From NCBI GenBank assembly GCA_904063045.1, contig CAJFCJ010000014.1, positions 434,001 through 498,000 on the forward strand: a stretch of 64,000 bases of DNA, written 5' to 3'. Made by a program: the position numbers and the translations under genes. Position 1 is the stretch's first letter, and each line of letters starts with the position of its first letter. Source of the stretch: Dimorphilus gyrociliatus (lineage: Eukaryota; Annelida; Polychaeta; Dinophilidae). The notes under the pieces are model-generated. The model did no database searches. It saw only the letters and a program-made list of their open reading frames with translations, and had not been told where the DNA came from. This document shows positions 12,089 to 24,017 of the stretch, piece by piece.

Positions 12089-12930
12089 TTTTCAAAGATT
12101 CTAGCAAAATATGTTTCCAATATCGGTGAGCGTTGTCCAAAAGTCGAGGTGAATTCGAAGTTGCCTATACTTATAATATTGATAAACTTTAGATTATTTT
12201 GAGAAATTGCCAATGGCAGCCTAAATGGTATCGTTTCATATTGAAATTTGGCTAAAAAGCGTTTGTGAAAATATTTTTTTTGTCGTAACCCAAATAGAGC
12301 TTAATTTATTCAATGAAAATATTGTATGTAATTAAAATGACTCATGAATATATATTTTTATCAATTTAAATTATTCTGTGTATTTATTAAATTATTCTAT
12401 AAATTATAATTGGGATAATATTTAATATAAAATCGTTCAATATTGATTCTTTAAAAAAGAAAGACTGAAAACAGGGTAATTATTAGTCCCGCATTAAGAC
12501 AAACTATGCTTAATATCATATTGAACATTTTAGTAGAAGTTTTTTCTGAGAGAGCTTAAATATGCTCGGTAAGATTTCATTGGCGTTGGAGTATTTCTAA
12601 AAATACGAAAGCATGCAAATCAACAGAGTTCCGGTACGGAACTAGCGTGACAACCATTTTCATCGAACGTTTTGGTCTAGTGAGTTTTTTTTATGCTAAT
12701 ACACCTTAACTATAAATGTGGATAAACTAAAAATATGACAATTATCTTATTTATACTTTTAATTTTATAATTTGTAATATCGTTTGGGTTTGCAAAGAAT
12801 TTATTATTTAATATGGCGGCTTCAAAATTACTGCAGTATATTATGTAATAACCTCCGTTAATGTAATTGTTACAGCATGTCCAGATTATAGACAGGAGCT
12901 CACTGTTGATTCGTTTATATTTTTGTTAAA
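12089..12930. other. Bidirectional promoter region CDC23 / BAG6
   Basis: 842 nt between divergent start codons. It holds an octamer-like ATGCAAAT at about 12613 and an inverted repeat GTTCC-N5-GGAAC near 12628. A YY1-like ATATGGCGGC lies at 12811. No reading frame is evident. Confidence 0.55.
12811..12822 (+). promoter_or_regulatory. YY1-like element upstream of BAG6
   Basis: ATATGGCGGCTT, about 110 nt before the BAG6 start codon. It resembles the elements near 4449 and 23281, suggesting a shared core-promoter type in this genome. Confidence 0.4.
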
Positions 12931-15900
12931 ATGCTTGAAGTTACTGTGAAAACTTTGGATGGGAAAAACAAAAAATTCTCTGTTCCTGATGAGGTTGTTT
13001 TAGTACTAACTTTCTATACATAGTCTTATATTTCACTCTTCTAATCAGTATACCATTGAGGAATTCAAGAAAAAGATTGCAAGTGGAATAGTATGTTTTC
13101 TATATATACCATTGCATAGGGTACTTTTAATTTGCTGTTAATAGGAAATTGCTCCCGAGAGGCAGCGTCTAATCTTTCAAGGAAAAATTTTACATAATGA
13201 AAAAAGACTACAAGATTTTGGTAAATATATTTTGTTTAATTTTCATAGGAAATATTTAAATTTAAATTTTTTTTAATTAGACATAAATGGGAAAGTCATA
13301 CACGTTGTCCAAAGTCAAGCTCCACCGCCTGAGAGTTCTACCTCCGAAAGTGCAAGCTCGTCCAACAGGCAAGATAGACGAAATAGAAGCCATCCAAATG
13401 GAAATGTTCGCGTATTGGATGCCTCCACTATGCATGAAATGATGCAAAACATCTTTTCAGGAAATGTGGATGGCTCTAGAAATATTTTCAGATCTGTCAG
13501 TTAAAAATCAACAAGATATTTGTAGAATTCTAACTTTTAAATGTTATAGAACGATGGAAATCAAGTTGATGTTCATGTTAACATGAGAGTCGTAGATACT
13601 CCACCAGTGAGAAGCGAAGCTTGGGGCAGGCTGCAAGTTGTTAAAAGAAACTTACGAACTGTAACAGCAGTTGTAGATAGATTAGATGTAAGTTGTTAAA
13701 ATATATAGAATATTCCGTTCTTACGTTATATAATATTATTCCCATTTTAGGACCCAAATATAACGGTAGAAGATCTAGAGCGAGTAGAAGCTCTCACTAT
13801 GGCAGAAGAATTGCAACGAGAGCGTGAAGAAGATGAAGCAGCAAATAGACGGAGAGAAGAAGTATCAGAACCGAGAGAAGAACTGCCAGAGTAAGAAAGC
13901 TATTTATTAAAATTAGATTTCTCTATTTTCACATTGCATAAAAAGGAATCCCCCATTGTCGGAGGTAGCCGACGTTCTCGATGCGATGCTGGCTGCTCAG
14001 TTTCGATTAAGACCTCATGTAGAACGATATAGAGATCTCCTTAGGTCTGACATGGCATATGAAAACCCCGACGAAGCCAGGAGAGTACAAGCGCTCACCA
14101 ACCTCGTCAATGAGTCTCTTCACGGATTAAGCCATGCCTTGCACTCTCTAACCGACCTTATGGTGAACGTTGATTCAGCACCTCCACGAGTAGCTCGTGC
14201 AACAGCACAACCAGTTCAACCAGTTGCTGCAACAGTTATTCAACAAACTATACCGGTATCAGCTAGCATAAATCTTGTTGCAGGAAGGCAAACATCAACT
14301 ACGGTAAACTAATTATTTTTTCTCATATATCATTTTCACTTATGTATGTCAATAAATAGACTCCGACAACTCAAACACCGGTTACATCTAGTTCATCAGA
14401 GGGGCAGACGCCTACCCCTACCACAGCAACCAGCTCCACTACTCGTAATCAACCCTTTGTTACTTACTCCGTTGGTCAACCTACTTTTGCTGTTGGTAGT
14501 ATGTCATCTCCACCCACAGGGACTTCGGGTTTGTTTTCTGATATTAGTTTTTTTAATTACCATATTAAAAAAACTTTTTAATTAGGTACAAGCAGTACTG
14601 CCGGAACAGCAACCAGTAACCCTTCCCCTCAATTACCTGCATTCTTTCAAAATATACTTCGTGGAGTTGGCATACCAAGAGGCCAAGGTAGAAATTTAAA
14701 TTAATTATTTTAGGATTTTAAATTTTATAAATTAATTCCTTCAGCAGGAACCAGACAAGCAACATCGAGAATACCACAAGCACCACCTACTCGCAGTGCT
14801 GGAACTTCGGGAACAACCGCTCCCAATGTTAGCAATGCTCCAGAAGACGCCAACTCAAATCTTCAAACTGGTCTGCAAAGAGCCAGCAGATTAGTAGATC
14901 GATATTTACCGTGCTATTCAAGATTTTTCCGATTAGCACAAGTTCGAGCCAGTGCTGAGCAGGTTTGACATTCAAATATTGAGTCAATATCTAACTAAAT
15001 TTTCTTTAGAATGAAGCCAGCGCCCAAAGTACGACAGAAGATGATATTTTTAGTCAAATAATTCAAGGAGTAGCAGGAAGTGGTGGGTTGCGCGGGGGTA
15101 ATATTCGTCTTGCATCTCGCGGAACAAATACTCGTGGAGAAACTACAAATAACGCTGGAACAACAACTGGACAAAGTAGGCCAAACCCAACAGGAGGAAC
15201 ATCGTCAACTGCCAACGAAGTATATTTTCTTTCCTTGAATCTAAAAGTTTTTTCGCTACAATTTATAAATTTTTAATTAGGTGAGAAGTGGTTCGTCATC
15301 TTCCAGTACAGCGCAAATGCTGTCTCAGATAACCCAAATTATGCATGAACAGCTGAATTCCTCCCGTCAGGAAATGACGCCGATAGCCCAACTTTTGAGC
15401 GTAGTTGGACAAGATACTTTTGAAAGTAGAGGTGAAAACACTTTTGTTGACATGTTTAACATTTTGCTTCAAAACCTGGGCCTTGTGGATTTGGTTGGGT
15501 TGGTTCAAGGCCAACATGAGTGTTTGAACCGTGTTCGATCACACTGGAGGGTAAAATTTTTGCTTTTAAAAGTCTTGCTTGTATTAAAGTATAAGTTTGA
15601 ATTCATATTTGTAGGTATATGCTCAAGAGCAGATATTACAGAATGAGCCACCAACTGAGGCTAATATGACAAACGCCATAAATCGTATTTTGAATGAATT
15701 ATCTGAAATAACTCACTCAATTGATACAGTTTGTGTTATATATTTGTATCCTTTTTCAGTAATAGAAATTTTTTGCAGACTGAGGTCCATATTCGAGATG
15801 AAATTGATTTTCCGGCCTCTCTACGAGGGTTGACTAGACATCATTTGGAAGAGATGCTTAAAATTATTTTAAGTGACGCAGAAAATGAAAATCCCAGTTA

Positions 15901-16910
15901 CGGAAATATCGTAGGAAATGCTTTTACTGCTTACGCTCGGCGCCTTATGACAATATGTCGTCATTCTTCAGCCGATGATGCCAGTTTCCATAATTTAATA
16001 CGCCAACAGGTCAATATAATTGGACAAAATGTTTCAATAATTTAAATAAAGTTTAACTTAATAAAATAGGTTACATCAATTTTTGCTTCCGGAGTGGACG
16101 CTTCAATGCGAGATATGATGTCAACTATGGCCACAATGCAAATTAATCAGATTATGGCCAATTCTACTGTTCCAGAAGAAGAAATTAGGCAATTTGTAGT
16201 AACTAAAACAGACACAGATGAATATATGAGTTGTGGAGAAGAAGAAGTACAACCAACTGCTAGTTCGTCAAATGTTAGCTGAAATCTTCGTAGAATATTT
16301 CCCCAAATTCATACTAATTGATGTTTGTTTACAGGCAATAAACGATAAAATGGACACGGAGCAATCAACCACAAGGCAACCTCAAACTTTAGCTCCAATG
16401 CCTAGCCCGCCACCACCACCACCACCACCACCACCTCCTCAGTCCTCTAACGAAGAACACATTAATATCGCTTATGGCTCAGAAGAATGGCATTCTCTTG
16501 TCGACCGTGAATGGGTCGATGTTATTCATCGAGATACTATAAGGCAAGAGTGTCAGTCACATGCTACATCGAATCATTTGAGTGACGCATATATATCCAC
16601 TATGCCGTCAAAAAGGAGAAAAATAGTTGAAAAACATAAGGAGGACATGAGAAAACGATTGTGTAATGGTCAGAGTCACGTGCGATTATTAACGAATACG
16701 CTAGAAACTACTATTGAAGAGTCAACTCGACGTCCAATAACATCTATTCAGTCTCTGATGAATGATATCTGCGAAGATGGTAGTTTAGTTGAAGCCTTCG
16801 AAGAAGATATAAAAGAACGATTAAATGATCGATTGGAAAAAGATACGGATTTCGATGGTAGCAGTTTTCCAAATTCTGAAAAATGCTTTCGTTCCAAAAA
16901 TAGTAACTGA
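12931..16910 (+). CDS. BAG6: BAG6 (Scythe/BAT3) ubiquitin-like chaperone
   Basis: Sixteen phase-consistent exons (12931-12993, 13049-13090, 13145-13220, 13281-13495, 13550-13687, 13751-13890, 13946-14303, 14360-14528, 14586-14687, 14745-14962, 15010-15219, 15281-15550, 15615-15728, 15779-16009, 16070-16273, 16335-16910) encode 1041 aa. An N-terminal ubiquitin-like domain (IFQGKILHNEKRLQDF) is followed by the DUF3538 region (FRLRPHVERYRDLLRSD). Then come long Thr/Ser/Pro linkers and a helical block ending in a polyproline run. The C-terminal block EWVDVIHRDTIRQ...LSDAYISTMPSKRRK corresponds to the BAG6 NLS/BAG-like end. BAG6 captures hydrophobic tail-anchored and mislocalised proteins for targeting or degradation. 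The acceptor at 14744/14747 is a NAGNAG pair, so one Ala codon may be optional. The gene converges on the claudin-like gene with only 97 nt between stops. Confidence 0.93.
16406..16440 (+). repeat. Polyproline-coding CCA/CCT run in BAG6
   Basis: About eleven consecutive proline codons, mostly CCA, in the last BAG6 exon just before the C-terminal block. Vertebrate BAG6 also has proline-rich linkers, so this is probably a flexible tether and not a domain. Confidence 0.8.
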
Positions 16911-17007
16911 ACTTTTTAATTGTTTACGTATATTTGTCTTTAAAAGTTACTAAATATCAACTCTAAAATGACATAAAAAAAGTATATATGTACAAACTGA
17001 ACAATAT

Positions 17008-17928
17008 TTATATTTGGCTATCTTCTCGATAACCCAGAGTTGGATAGCCACTATAGCTAGGATGTTGACCCTGATAGTCTCCTTGATAATCCCCATTGTA
17101 GCCATCCTGGTTTTTTTCATTATAGCCGCCTCCTCCTTCGTACTGTTCTGCGTATCTAGGGTTGTAATCGGTTCTCTGCTGCCAGTTAGGTGCGGCTGGT
17201 TCAGCAACTTCTGGGAAATCAACCTGTCTTTCTTTAACAGGAGGTTCATAATAAAAGACAAGACCAAAACAAATTGTATTAATAAAAGTTGCTATTAGAG
17301 CCAGAACGAACGATGCTCCGATTTTGTATTCTAAAATTGATCCATCCTCCTTTTTAGCTGTGAAAACAGCTACGCCGATCAGAGTGAAAACAGCTGTGAT
17401 TGAAATAAGCAAGAAAAACCGGTTTACTTAGTGATAATTTTTTTCTTTTAATTTCTCATCTTACCAGCAGCACCTGTTCCAACTGCTAATATCAGCTTTT
17501 TAAGAAACGAGTTTTGGAAGTTAATTACTAAGAAGACAATGATTATAACCTCTGATGCTAAAGAACAAACCGCTCCAAGAATAATAAATACTCTAGTTGC
17601 CTGCACGTAGTCTATCATAGAGAAAGAGTTTTCATTGTAAATCATTAAATACTACAATAAACAAACCTTCCGCCCATTCTCCAGCTTTAAAGCATCTTTC
17701 CCCAAGACATCCTGCCCATAATCCTGTGTGTTGCCATCTTCCTTCGCTTTTTGGTTTACAAATTGTTCACTTATCATCACATCAACCTGAACAAAACAAT
17801 ACTTACTAGTAATCCTTAGTCCACCTAGGTAAGCCAATGCTGATACCAAGGAATATAACAGATATTGGCAACAACCAAACTATTACTATAAACCCTTGGA
17901 CATCATTAAATCTTCTTAAAACAGACAT
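17008..17928 (-). CDS. Claudin/PMP22-superfamily four-pass membrane protein
   Basis: Exons 17928-17807, 17746-17667, 17611-17465 and 17393-17008 give 244 aa. The claudin extracellular signature appears after splicing: W36, then GLW at 49-51, C54 and a second cysteine at C59. Four hydrophobic segments follow the expected order: near residues 12-32, in the middle of exon 3, at the exon 3/4 junction (AAAVFTLIGVAVF) and at FVLALIATFINTICFGLVFYY. The cytoplasmic tail is long, with Tyr/Gly/Gln-rich repeats, and ends YREDSQI. The second exon is easily missed: the intron runs 17806-17747 with acceptor AAAAAG, which restores the GLW frame. Claudin-like proteins act in cell junctions or membrane organisation. 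Cys spacing is shorter than in vertebrate claudins, so I do not assign a symbol. Confidence 0.82.
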
Positions 17929-18203
17929 AGCTTTTTAAAAATGAGTTTTGTCTTAAATAATTATCCTGTTATCAGGTTTGATTCACCTTTAACAGGTAAA
18001 TCGATAGAGGTCGCCACATAAGAAAGGAATTTCCGGTGGCGCAAAATATCTAAGTATGAATGAATGAACAGCACGGCTGTAGTATAATAATTCGAATTAA
18101 TATGTTTTTATAAATCCCAAACAATAAGTAAGTTTTTTAAAATATCAAAGGTCAATTATTAATATTTATTAAAAATAATATCAATATTTATGGAAATCTT
18201 TAA

Positions 18204-19424
18204 TTAAGCTGGCAGTAATGTTGAATTAAGCACTTTAGATCTTTCATATTCAGCTTCAGTTTTTATAATACCCTTCACTGCGACAATTTGATATTGTTCT
18301 TTAAAGAACGTTTTTAAACTTCTCCTAAATAGTTTCCACGTAATACTTTCATTACATTCACCACGACAATAACGTCCACATAACTCTTTCGAACAGCTGG
18401 GATCGAAAATAAGAAGATTGAGACCATTCTGACCATGTTCAATGCCTACAATCGTTCTCGAATGTCCTTGATGTTGCAAATACAGCGGAAATTTTGCATC
18501 GGGGCTGTTAAAGTAATTTTGTACCCAATCAAATATATGAGAATGGGTACCAGTCGTTTTACTCTTACAGTGAACATCTATAAGCGTGCATTGTATTCGG
18601 AAAGATGACAGTAGAGCCACAACTTCAGTTGCTCCTATCCATTTTTTAGTATTAACCAACTTATGAGAAAGTTGTTGAGCTCCTCTTGTATCAAATCCTA
18701 AACTCCAAGCTCTTTCGATAAGAGTTTGAATTTTTCGAATTGGTGTTAACTCTTGAAGAAATTGATTAGAAAAAATTTCGCAGTTTGAAAATTCTCTCGA
18801 ATTCATCATTGATGAAAGCAACATTTGTAAATTTCTATAACCGCATGACCAACCTCTATCGAATGGTCCATTTGTGAAGAGGTAGCAGGATGAACAAAGT
18901 TTAAAATCAGATTTTATAGCTGTTAAATATTCTCTTAAAATGTTCAAAATATTTGAATAAATCTTTCCAGACTCTTTGTCAAAAAGTGTACTTTGGCTTT
19001 GACCGGAGGATGTCGAAGCGACCTCCTGCGAATGACTTGTCGAAGGTTGTTTAGAGTTTTTTTTAAATTCTACATGAGCTACTCCGACGCCTCTATCCCT
19101 GTCGTCGGGTTCTTTATATATCTCTATTGAACTCTCTGATTCGGTTTCATCGAAATGATTATTTACATGACTGTCTAAATCCTCGTGATTCCTTAAGTTT
19201 TTATTGCATATTGGGCAGTATTTACCAGCTCCAGCTTGATCATTTTCAAAATGAGCGTTAGTATGAAACTCTAGATCTTTTTTATTCATAAAACTTAACC
19301 CGCAAACTATACAAACTCTTGCAGCATTTTCATCATGAACTTTTGAAAAATGTTCATCAAGCTCGAAAGCAGAATTCGCACGAAAATCGCACATTGGACA
19401 GTCAAAAACGGCTTTCTCGGCCAT
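18204..19424 (-). CDS. ZUP1: ZUP1/ZUFSP, K63-specific deubiquitinase
   Basis: A single-exon 406-aa protein. Three C2H2-type zinc fingers lie at residues 9-30 (C9, C12, H25, H30), 38-58 and 70-90. A Ser/Glu-rich linker leads into a peptidase C78 domain. Catalytic residues are visible: C194 in GWSCGYRNLQML, H321 in GHSRTIVGIEHG and D341 in LLIFDPS. In vertebrates ZUP1 uses this family fold on K63-linked ubiquitin chains and works in genome stability with RPA. Human ZUP1 is about 578 aa, with more fingers and helical ubiquitin-binding elements between the fingers and the catalytic domain; those are shortened here. UFSP1/2 share the C78 fold but lack the fingers. Intronless structure is unusual beside its multi-exon neighbours. 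Confidence 0.9.
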   Translation of the reverse strand: MAEKAVFDCPMCDFRANSAFELDEHFSKVHDENAARVCIVCGLSFMNKKDLEFHTNAHFENDQAGAGKYCPICNKNLRNHEDLDSHVNNHFDETESESSIEIYKEPDDRDRGVGVAHVEFKKNSKQPSTSHSQEVASTSSGQSQSTLFDKESGKIYSNILNILREYLTAIKSDFKLCSSCYLFTNGPFDRGWSCGYRNLQMLLSSMMNSREFSNCEIFSNQFLQELTPIRKIQTLIERAWSLGFDTRGAQQLSHKLVNTKKWIGATEVVALLSSFRIQCTLIDVHCKSKTTGTHSHIFDWVQNYFNSPDAKFPLYLQHQGHSRTIVGIEHGQNGLNLLIFDPSCSKELCGRYCRGECNESITWKLFRRSLKTFFKEQYQIVAVKGIIKTEAEYERSKVLNSTLLPA

Positions 19425-19811
19425 TTTTCAATATAGGTTACATTAATATGCTATATTCATAAATGGCTAATTAAAATTCAATCAAATCGAATAATTAATC
19501 ATATTATACTTTTGTTTACAAATCCAAACGATTAATATTTTCGTTCAACTATTACGATACTATTACAAAAGATTTTTAAAAAATCATATTTTAGCCTATA
19601 TGCACTAATATTACTAAATTCAGATGTCGCTACTGTGTTAACTTAGAGTGCAGACTTTTGACAAGTGCTGATATCCTTAATTAAAGTGCTATATCCAATT
19701 GAAGATAGAGAAGAAAAAAGACAAATTAACTTTCTTTTGTAATTGATCTTAGTAGATTAAAAGTATTACTTTTTGAATAATATTTCGCTATTGATCATTC
19801 CCAGGTGTCAG
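19425..19811. other. Intergenic spacer
   Basis: 387 nt between the ZUP1 start and the stop of the upstream mosaic receptor, both on the minus strand. It should carry the ZUP1 promoter and the receptor 3' UTR. Nothing else is recognised. Confidence 0.5.
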
Positions 19812-22800
19812 TTAGTTTGATTGACTCTTATTAGGGCTTGTGTTAGAGCTTTCAGAGTCTGACGCAGCTGAACTCGATGATTTGTTTAATAATATATTCT
19901 TCCATACTAGCATTGTAACAAATACGCCAAAAATAACTGTAAATAATATGATAAACGACGGTTGAAACCATTGCAATAAAAACATTTCCTTTTGATTCTT
20001 TATCATTGACTCTCCAATGCACTTTGATGCCAAATTGCGATATGGTCTGGGTTCACATTTTCTATATGCGCAAGTTGAGCTATCGTTTGGGCAGGTTTTA
20101 AAACTCCATGAGCTCCACTCTCCAAATATAGGCCTCCAACATATTGTATGAAATTTACTATTACAATCAACTGTTTCCCATTTTATAATATCATTTCTAA
20201 TAAATGCTATGGAACATTTTTTACGCTTATATTCACTATTAAACCTCGGATCATTACTTGCAATTGCTTCCTCATCATTCCAGAGATTATTCTGCCACCG
20301 GTACATTTCCATATCAGATAATATCAATCCATTCCATATTCTAAAGGTTTGCAATGGCAATTTTTTAAGGAGATAATACTCAATTGACATCTTTTGTCGT
20401 ATTTTATATTTAACCAAATGCATTTTAAGTGATAAACATGTTTCAATAGCTTCGCTATTCGTACGCATACCTAAATAGGTAAAGCAATATCCTAATTCAG
20501 AATCGAAAACATACGGAAAATGTAGCCTTCTTTGAGTTAATTGGCATATTTTAGACGTTTTAAAATATGCGGAATTCTCTAATCGGCTACTTACATTGAC
20601 ACAAAATGAAGAAGATCTATAGCATAAATTGTCCTTACTATCGAAAGAATAAATAGAACAATGATTATCTTGATAGCATTCGTTTTCACATCTTTGAATT
20701 GTTGATACATTTGTGCTACTTATAAAAGGTTTCTTTTCTTCGCAAAAATCCAAAATTTGCCTATTCCATTTGACAAAATCGATGTATCCATTAATATTTT
20801 CTATATTCTTCATTAATCTGTCCGGATCAAGGTCACTTTTTTTATAGTGGAGTTTATGCGATGTATCATTAATAATATCAACCTTCTTTCTTATATTTAG
20901 TCGATATTTTTCTAATTCTATTTTGTCACAAACTACAGTTTCAAACTTTACAATATCAAAATTGTTTTCTTCGCAGAATAATCCTGTCCTCTGCACCGCT
21001 GGAAGAGGATACGGATCGTTACATTTTCGAGATCTTGTCCATTCTCCAAAATTGCCCACGCCCTTGCATTCTGACCATGGACCCCAAGGTCCCCAGGAGC
21101 CAAGCATACGTCTAATACATATAACACTCTTTTTCTGATCGCATGAGTCTTCTTTTAAGGAAATTAAATGATTAGGTTTGTTCCCTAACGGATATTCGGG
21201 AACAACGAAATAGTTGCAGATTGTGCTGTGACGAAACATTTTAGCACTCCATGATTGTTCATTCGCCTCGGAAAAGAGCGCTTTGAACAACACAGACGAT
21301 CTCCATGATTGTGTGTCTAGTTTTGAAATTTCTTCATATGGTATCATTATCATACCATACAGCTGACAAAAATCCTCTGCTTGCTTGAAGTTTAAATTCC
21401 TCCGGTATAAAATACAAAAATCATTGCCTTTTTCTGTTGTAAATGGGATGTAGACTTCCGCTTTCTTTTCAGCTAGTCTTGGATCATAGCAGAAAGGTGC
21501 CGATAATTGATAAAGATCCTGACCTGGAAGAGTGAAAGACAGATAAACTCCCAGGCCAGGGGCGGAGAAGCCCCTATATATATTAGCACAATAAGTTTGA
21601 TCTAAGGTACTTTTTGACCATTTACTGGCTTCTATAATAAAGATGCCTCGGCATAGATCTCCTTCTAACTGCTTACTTGTTTTCAAAGAATAGCTTGCAC
21701 ATAGTTGCGCGCAAGATTTTTTGCTTTTGGCATTCTTTAACTCAATGTAATTATCCCTCTCGATCATTTTAGTATGATAGGGAACATGATTAAGATATTG
21801 ATAAAGAAAACGAAACGGGGAAACTCTGCAAACGTATCTATTATTGTTTCCTGGTTCGTATTTAACAAAATCAAATGTAAATATATCTCTTTTATAGATT
21901 GGATGGAAGTCATGAGACGTATGAATACTGAATTTTCTACTTGGATTGAGCGCTACATCTTTGGTACAATATACAACTAATCCTGCCGGCTGGTCGCTAT
22001 TTCTTCTTTCAAGACTCTTGCTACAGTCTGACATCTTATTTCTGATTGTAATTCTAGGTAAATTGAAGAGGTGAGGTGAGAAAAAACGACGTTCTATAGA
22101 AAACCCTTCTTGTTGTCTTGGTTGTTTAACGCCAATATATATGTCGTATTCACGCAAATTTGAATCAAATTCATCAACAGATATTACATGTCCTTGTTTA
22201 GCGATTGAGCCGAAAGATCTGCAAGTTGCATCTGAAATTCTTTGGACGTGTTCTTGTCTTTCGTAAGGGTTAGTCGGCAAATCTGCAAGACATATGGGTG
22301 TAGTTTTCCCCTTATAGTTAATGAAGACTTGTCCGCAATAAACTTGATTTGGTGTTAAAATGGAATTTATATCTCTCAAGGCCTTCTCACAAAACCCTAC
22401 TCCAAATTTTCTTAATATAATGAGACGATCAGAATCATACAAATCAAAAATATCTGTCTCATTCCTTCTCAGCCATCGACTCTCATCTAGTTCTTCGAAT
22501 AGCAAATTATCTGAATACTCCGGAACATACTATAAACGCTTGTATTATCTAAACGATTTCTTTAATACTAAAGATTACCTACCTTGGCCCCATACCCATC
22601 TTGAGCATTCGGATCACTTTCCCTCAATATTTCTAATTCAGTGCGTCGTAAGGTGTTGAAAAACTTATTGACATTCCTATTATCATCTAATAAATCGAAT
22701 TCCGGATAAATAAAATGAAGCTGGAGAACATTTAAAAAGATAAAAGAATATACGAAAAAAAGAAGATAGAACATTTGTTTGAATGTTCTCCGAAGAAAAT

Positions 22801-23079
22801 ATTTCTTACAAACATCTCGATTATCCACAAAATTTTTCTCATACGTAAAAAATCTCTCTCTTTTTAACCTTATCTCCTCATTTTTATTCTTTTCGCCCTA
22901 TTTTACCACAAAAAAAGAAATACGGTTCTAAGATAACCTTTGATTGTGCTTTTTAATAGAAAAAAACCTCCATCAAACGTAGACATTCTTACCTCATTTT
23001 GATTGATCACGGTTGTTTTATTTGAAGACACTTTTTTATTGAAAGTGATGACAAATAAGAAAAGAATTATTAAGTTCAT
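19812..23079 (-). CDS. Mosaic type I receptor with two PAN / C-type-lectin / TSP1-like units
   Basis: Exons 23079-22993 (signal peptide MNLIILFLFVITF), 22720-22583 and 22529-19812 give 980 aa. After about 330 unassigned residues the ectodomain shows two successive units. Unit 1: PAN/apple-like (about 333-393), a degenerate C-type lectin-like domain (about 444-548) and a TSP1-like WGPWGPWSEC module (about 553-610). Unit 2: PAN-like CENECYQDNHCSIYSF (about 668-738), a C-type lectin-like domain ending FHTICW (about 755-873) and a TSP1-like GEWSSWSFKTC module (about 878-913). A membrane helix at about 931-955 and a short Ser-rich tail follow. The lectin folds lack QPD/EPN and WND calcium motifs, so calcium-dependent sugar binding looks unlikely. 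Function is unknown; surface recognition is inferred. It shares a bidirectional promoter with SMIM12. Confidence 0.8.
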
Positions 23080-23465
23080 TTCTTATAATCAATCTTAAGG
23101 CGGAAACTAAGCGTAACGTAATTATATCAATATGTCGGAGGTATTTTGTTCTTTTAAGAACATTCATGATATACGTAATTTAAGAAAAAGCTTAAACTTT
23201 TGATAAAAATTGTTTTGAAGAAAAGGAAAGGAAATGGAATATATTTATTTAAAATTCGGCGGGATAGAATATAGAGTCCATAGCCGCCATTTTAAAATTT
23301 TACTACACTCTACTTCTTTTCAAACTTTGTGACATTGACCTTGCGGGGTTTGTTGGAAATATTTCATAATAATCGGCGTGGTTTCAAATATTTCAAATCA
23401 GTTAGTTATAGACACAGATTTATTAAAACTTTTAACAGTTGGGAAATTCTGTCTGAAGTGTCAAA
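23080..23465. promoter_or_regulatory. Bidirectional promoter with YY1-like element
   Basis: 386 nt between the divergent mosaic receptor (minus) and SMIM12 (plus). At 23281-23293 the minus strand reads AAAATGGCGGCTA, the same YY1-like element as at other gene starts. No coding sequence is seen. Confidence 0.45.
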
Positions 23466-23708
23466 ATGTGGATGATCTATGCAAGAGCCTACGCGCCGTA
23501 TATAACCTTACCAGTTGCGATGGTCATTGGAACAATTGGATATTATTTAGAAACTTCTATTCGTGGTGAAAGTATCAACACTCCCTCAAAGAAAGAAAGC
23601 ATAGCAGAAATCCGTGAGAATAGGATGTTGAAAGATAGTGAAAATTTAACTAGAATGGATAGTTTGAAGGACAAAACTTTCGTGCCAAAAAATATATTTA
23701 GAAATTAA
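23466..23708 (+). CDS. SMIM12: SMIM12, small integral membrane protein
   Basis: A single-exon 80-aa protein starting MWMIYARAYAPYITLPVA. One membrane helix spans about residues 10-28. GYYLETSIRG, a basic/acidic ESIAEIRENRMLKD segment and SLKDKTFVPKNIFRN follow. The order and key residues (RxYAPYxTxPVA, GxxGYxLE, IRG, SLKDK, PK) match vertebrate SMIM12 along its full length. No molecular function is established for the family; it is a predicted single-pass membrane protein. Initiation at 23466 is chosen because conservation begins at this MW. Confidence 0.92.
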   Translation: MWMIYARAYAPYITLPVAMVIGTIGYYLETSIRGESINTPSKKESIAEIRENRMLKDSENLTRMDSLKDKTFVPKNIFRN

Positions 23709-24017
23709 TTGTAAATGTTATTAACATATTAGGATGTCGTTTTTTCTTCATAAATTCCATTTCATAACTTATTATAAACGATGACTTACTCTGTTTCTCT
23801 AGAGACAGGGCTAAAGAAGAATCAATTAATCAATTGTGTAGAATAAAACATAAACATGGCTTTAACCTTACATCATCACATGTTTAATGTATTGTAATAT
23901 GATAAAGCTGTCCTTGGACTTCATACGATTCAAAGAAAAATTGAAATAATCAATATTACTATTTATTATCAAACAAAATTTAGTTATCACAAAAAATCCG
24001 CCTCTTCATAAAGCAGA
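23709..24017. other. Intergenic spacer
   Basis: 309 AT-rich nt between SMIM12 and the dioxygenase. It presumably holds one 3' UTR and one promoter. No feature is recognised. Confidence 0.45.

Noticed and set aside
17652..17849. Long ORF on the minus strand in the claudin-like gene read as an exon
   Set aside because: It is a different frame from the one giving the GLW-C-C claudin signature; the spliced frame using acceptor AAAAAG is correct.
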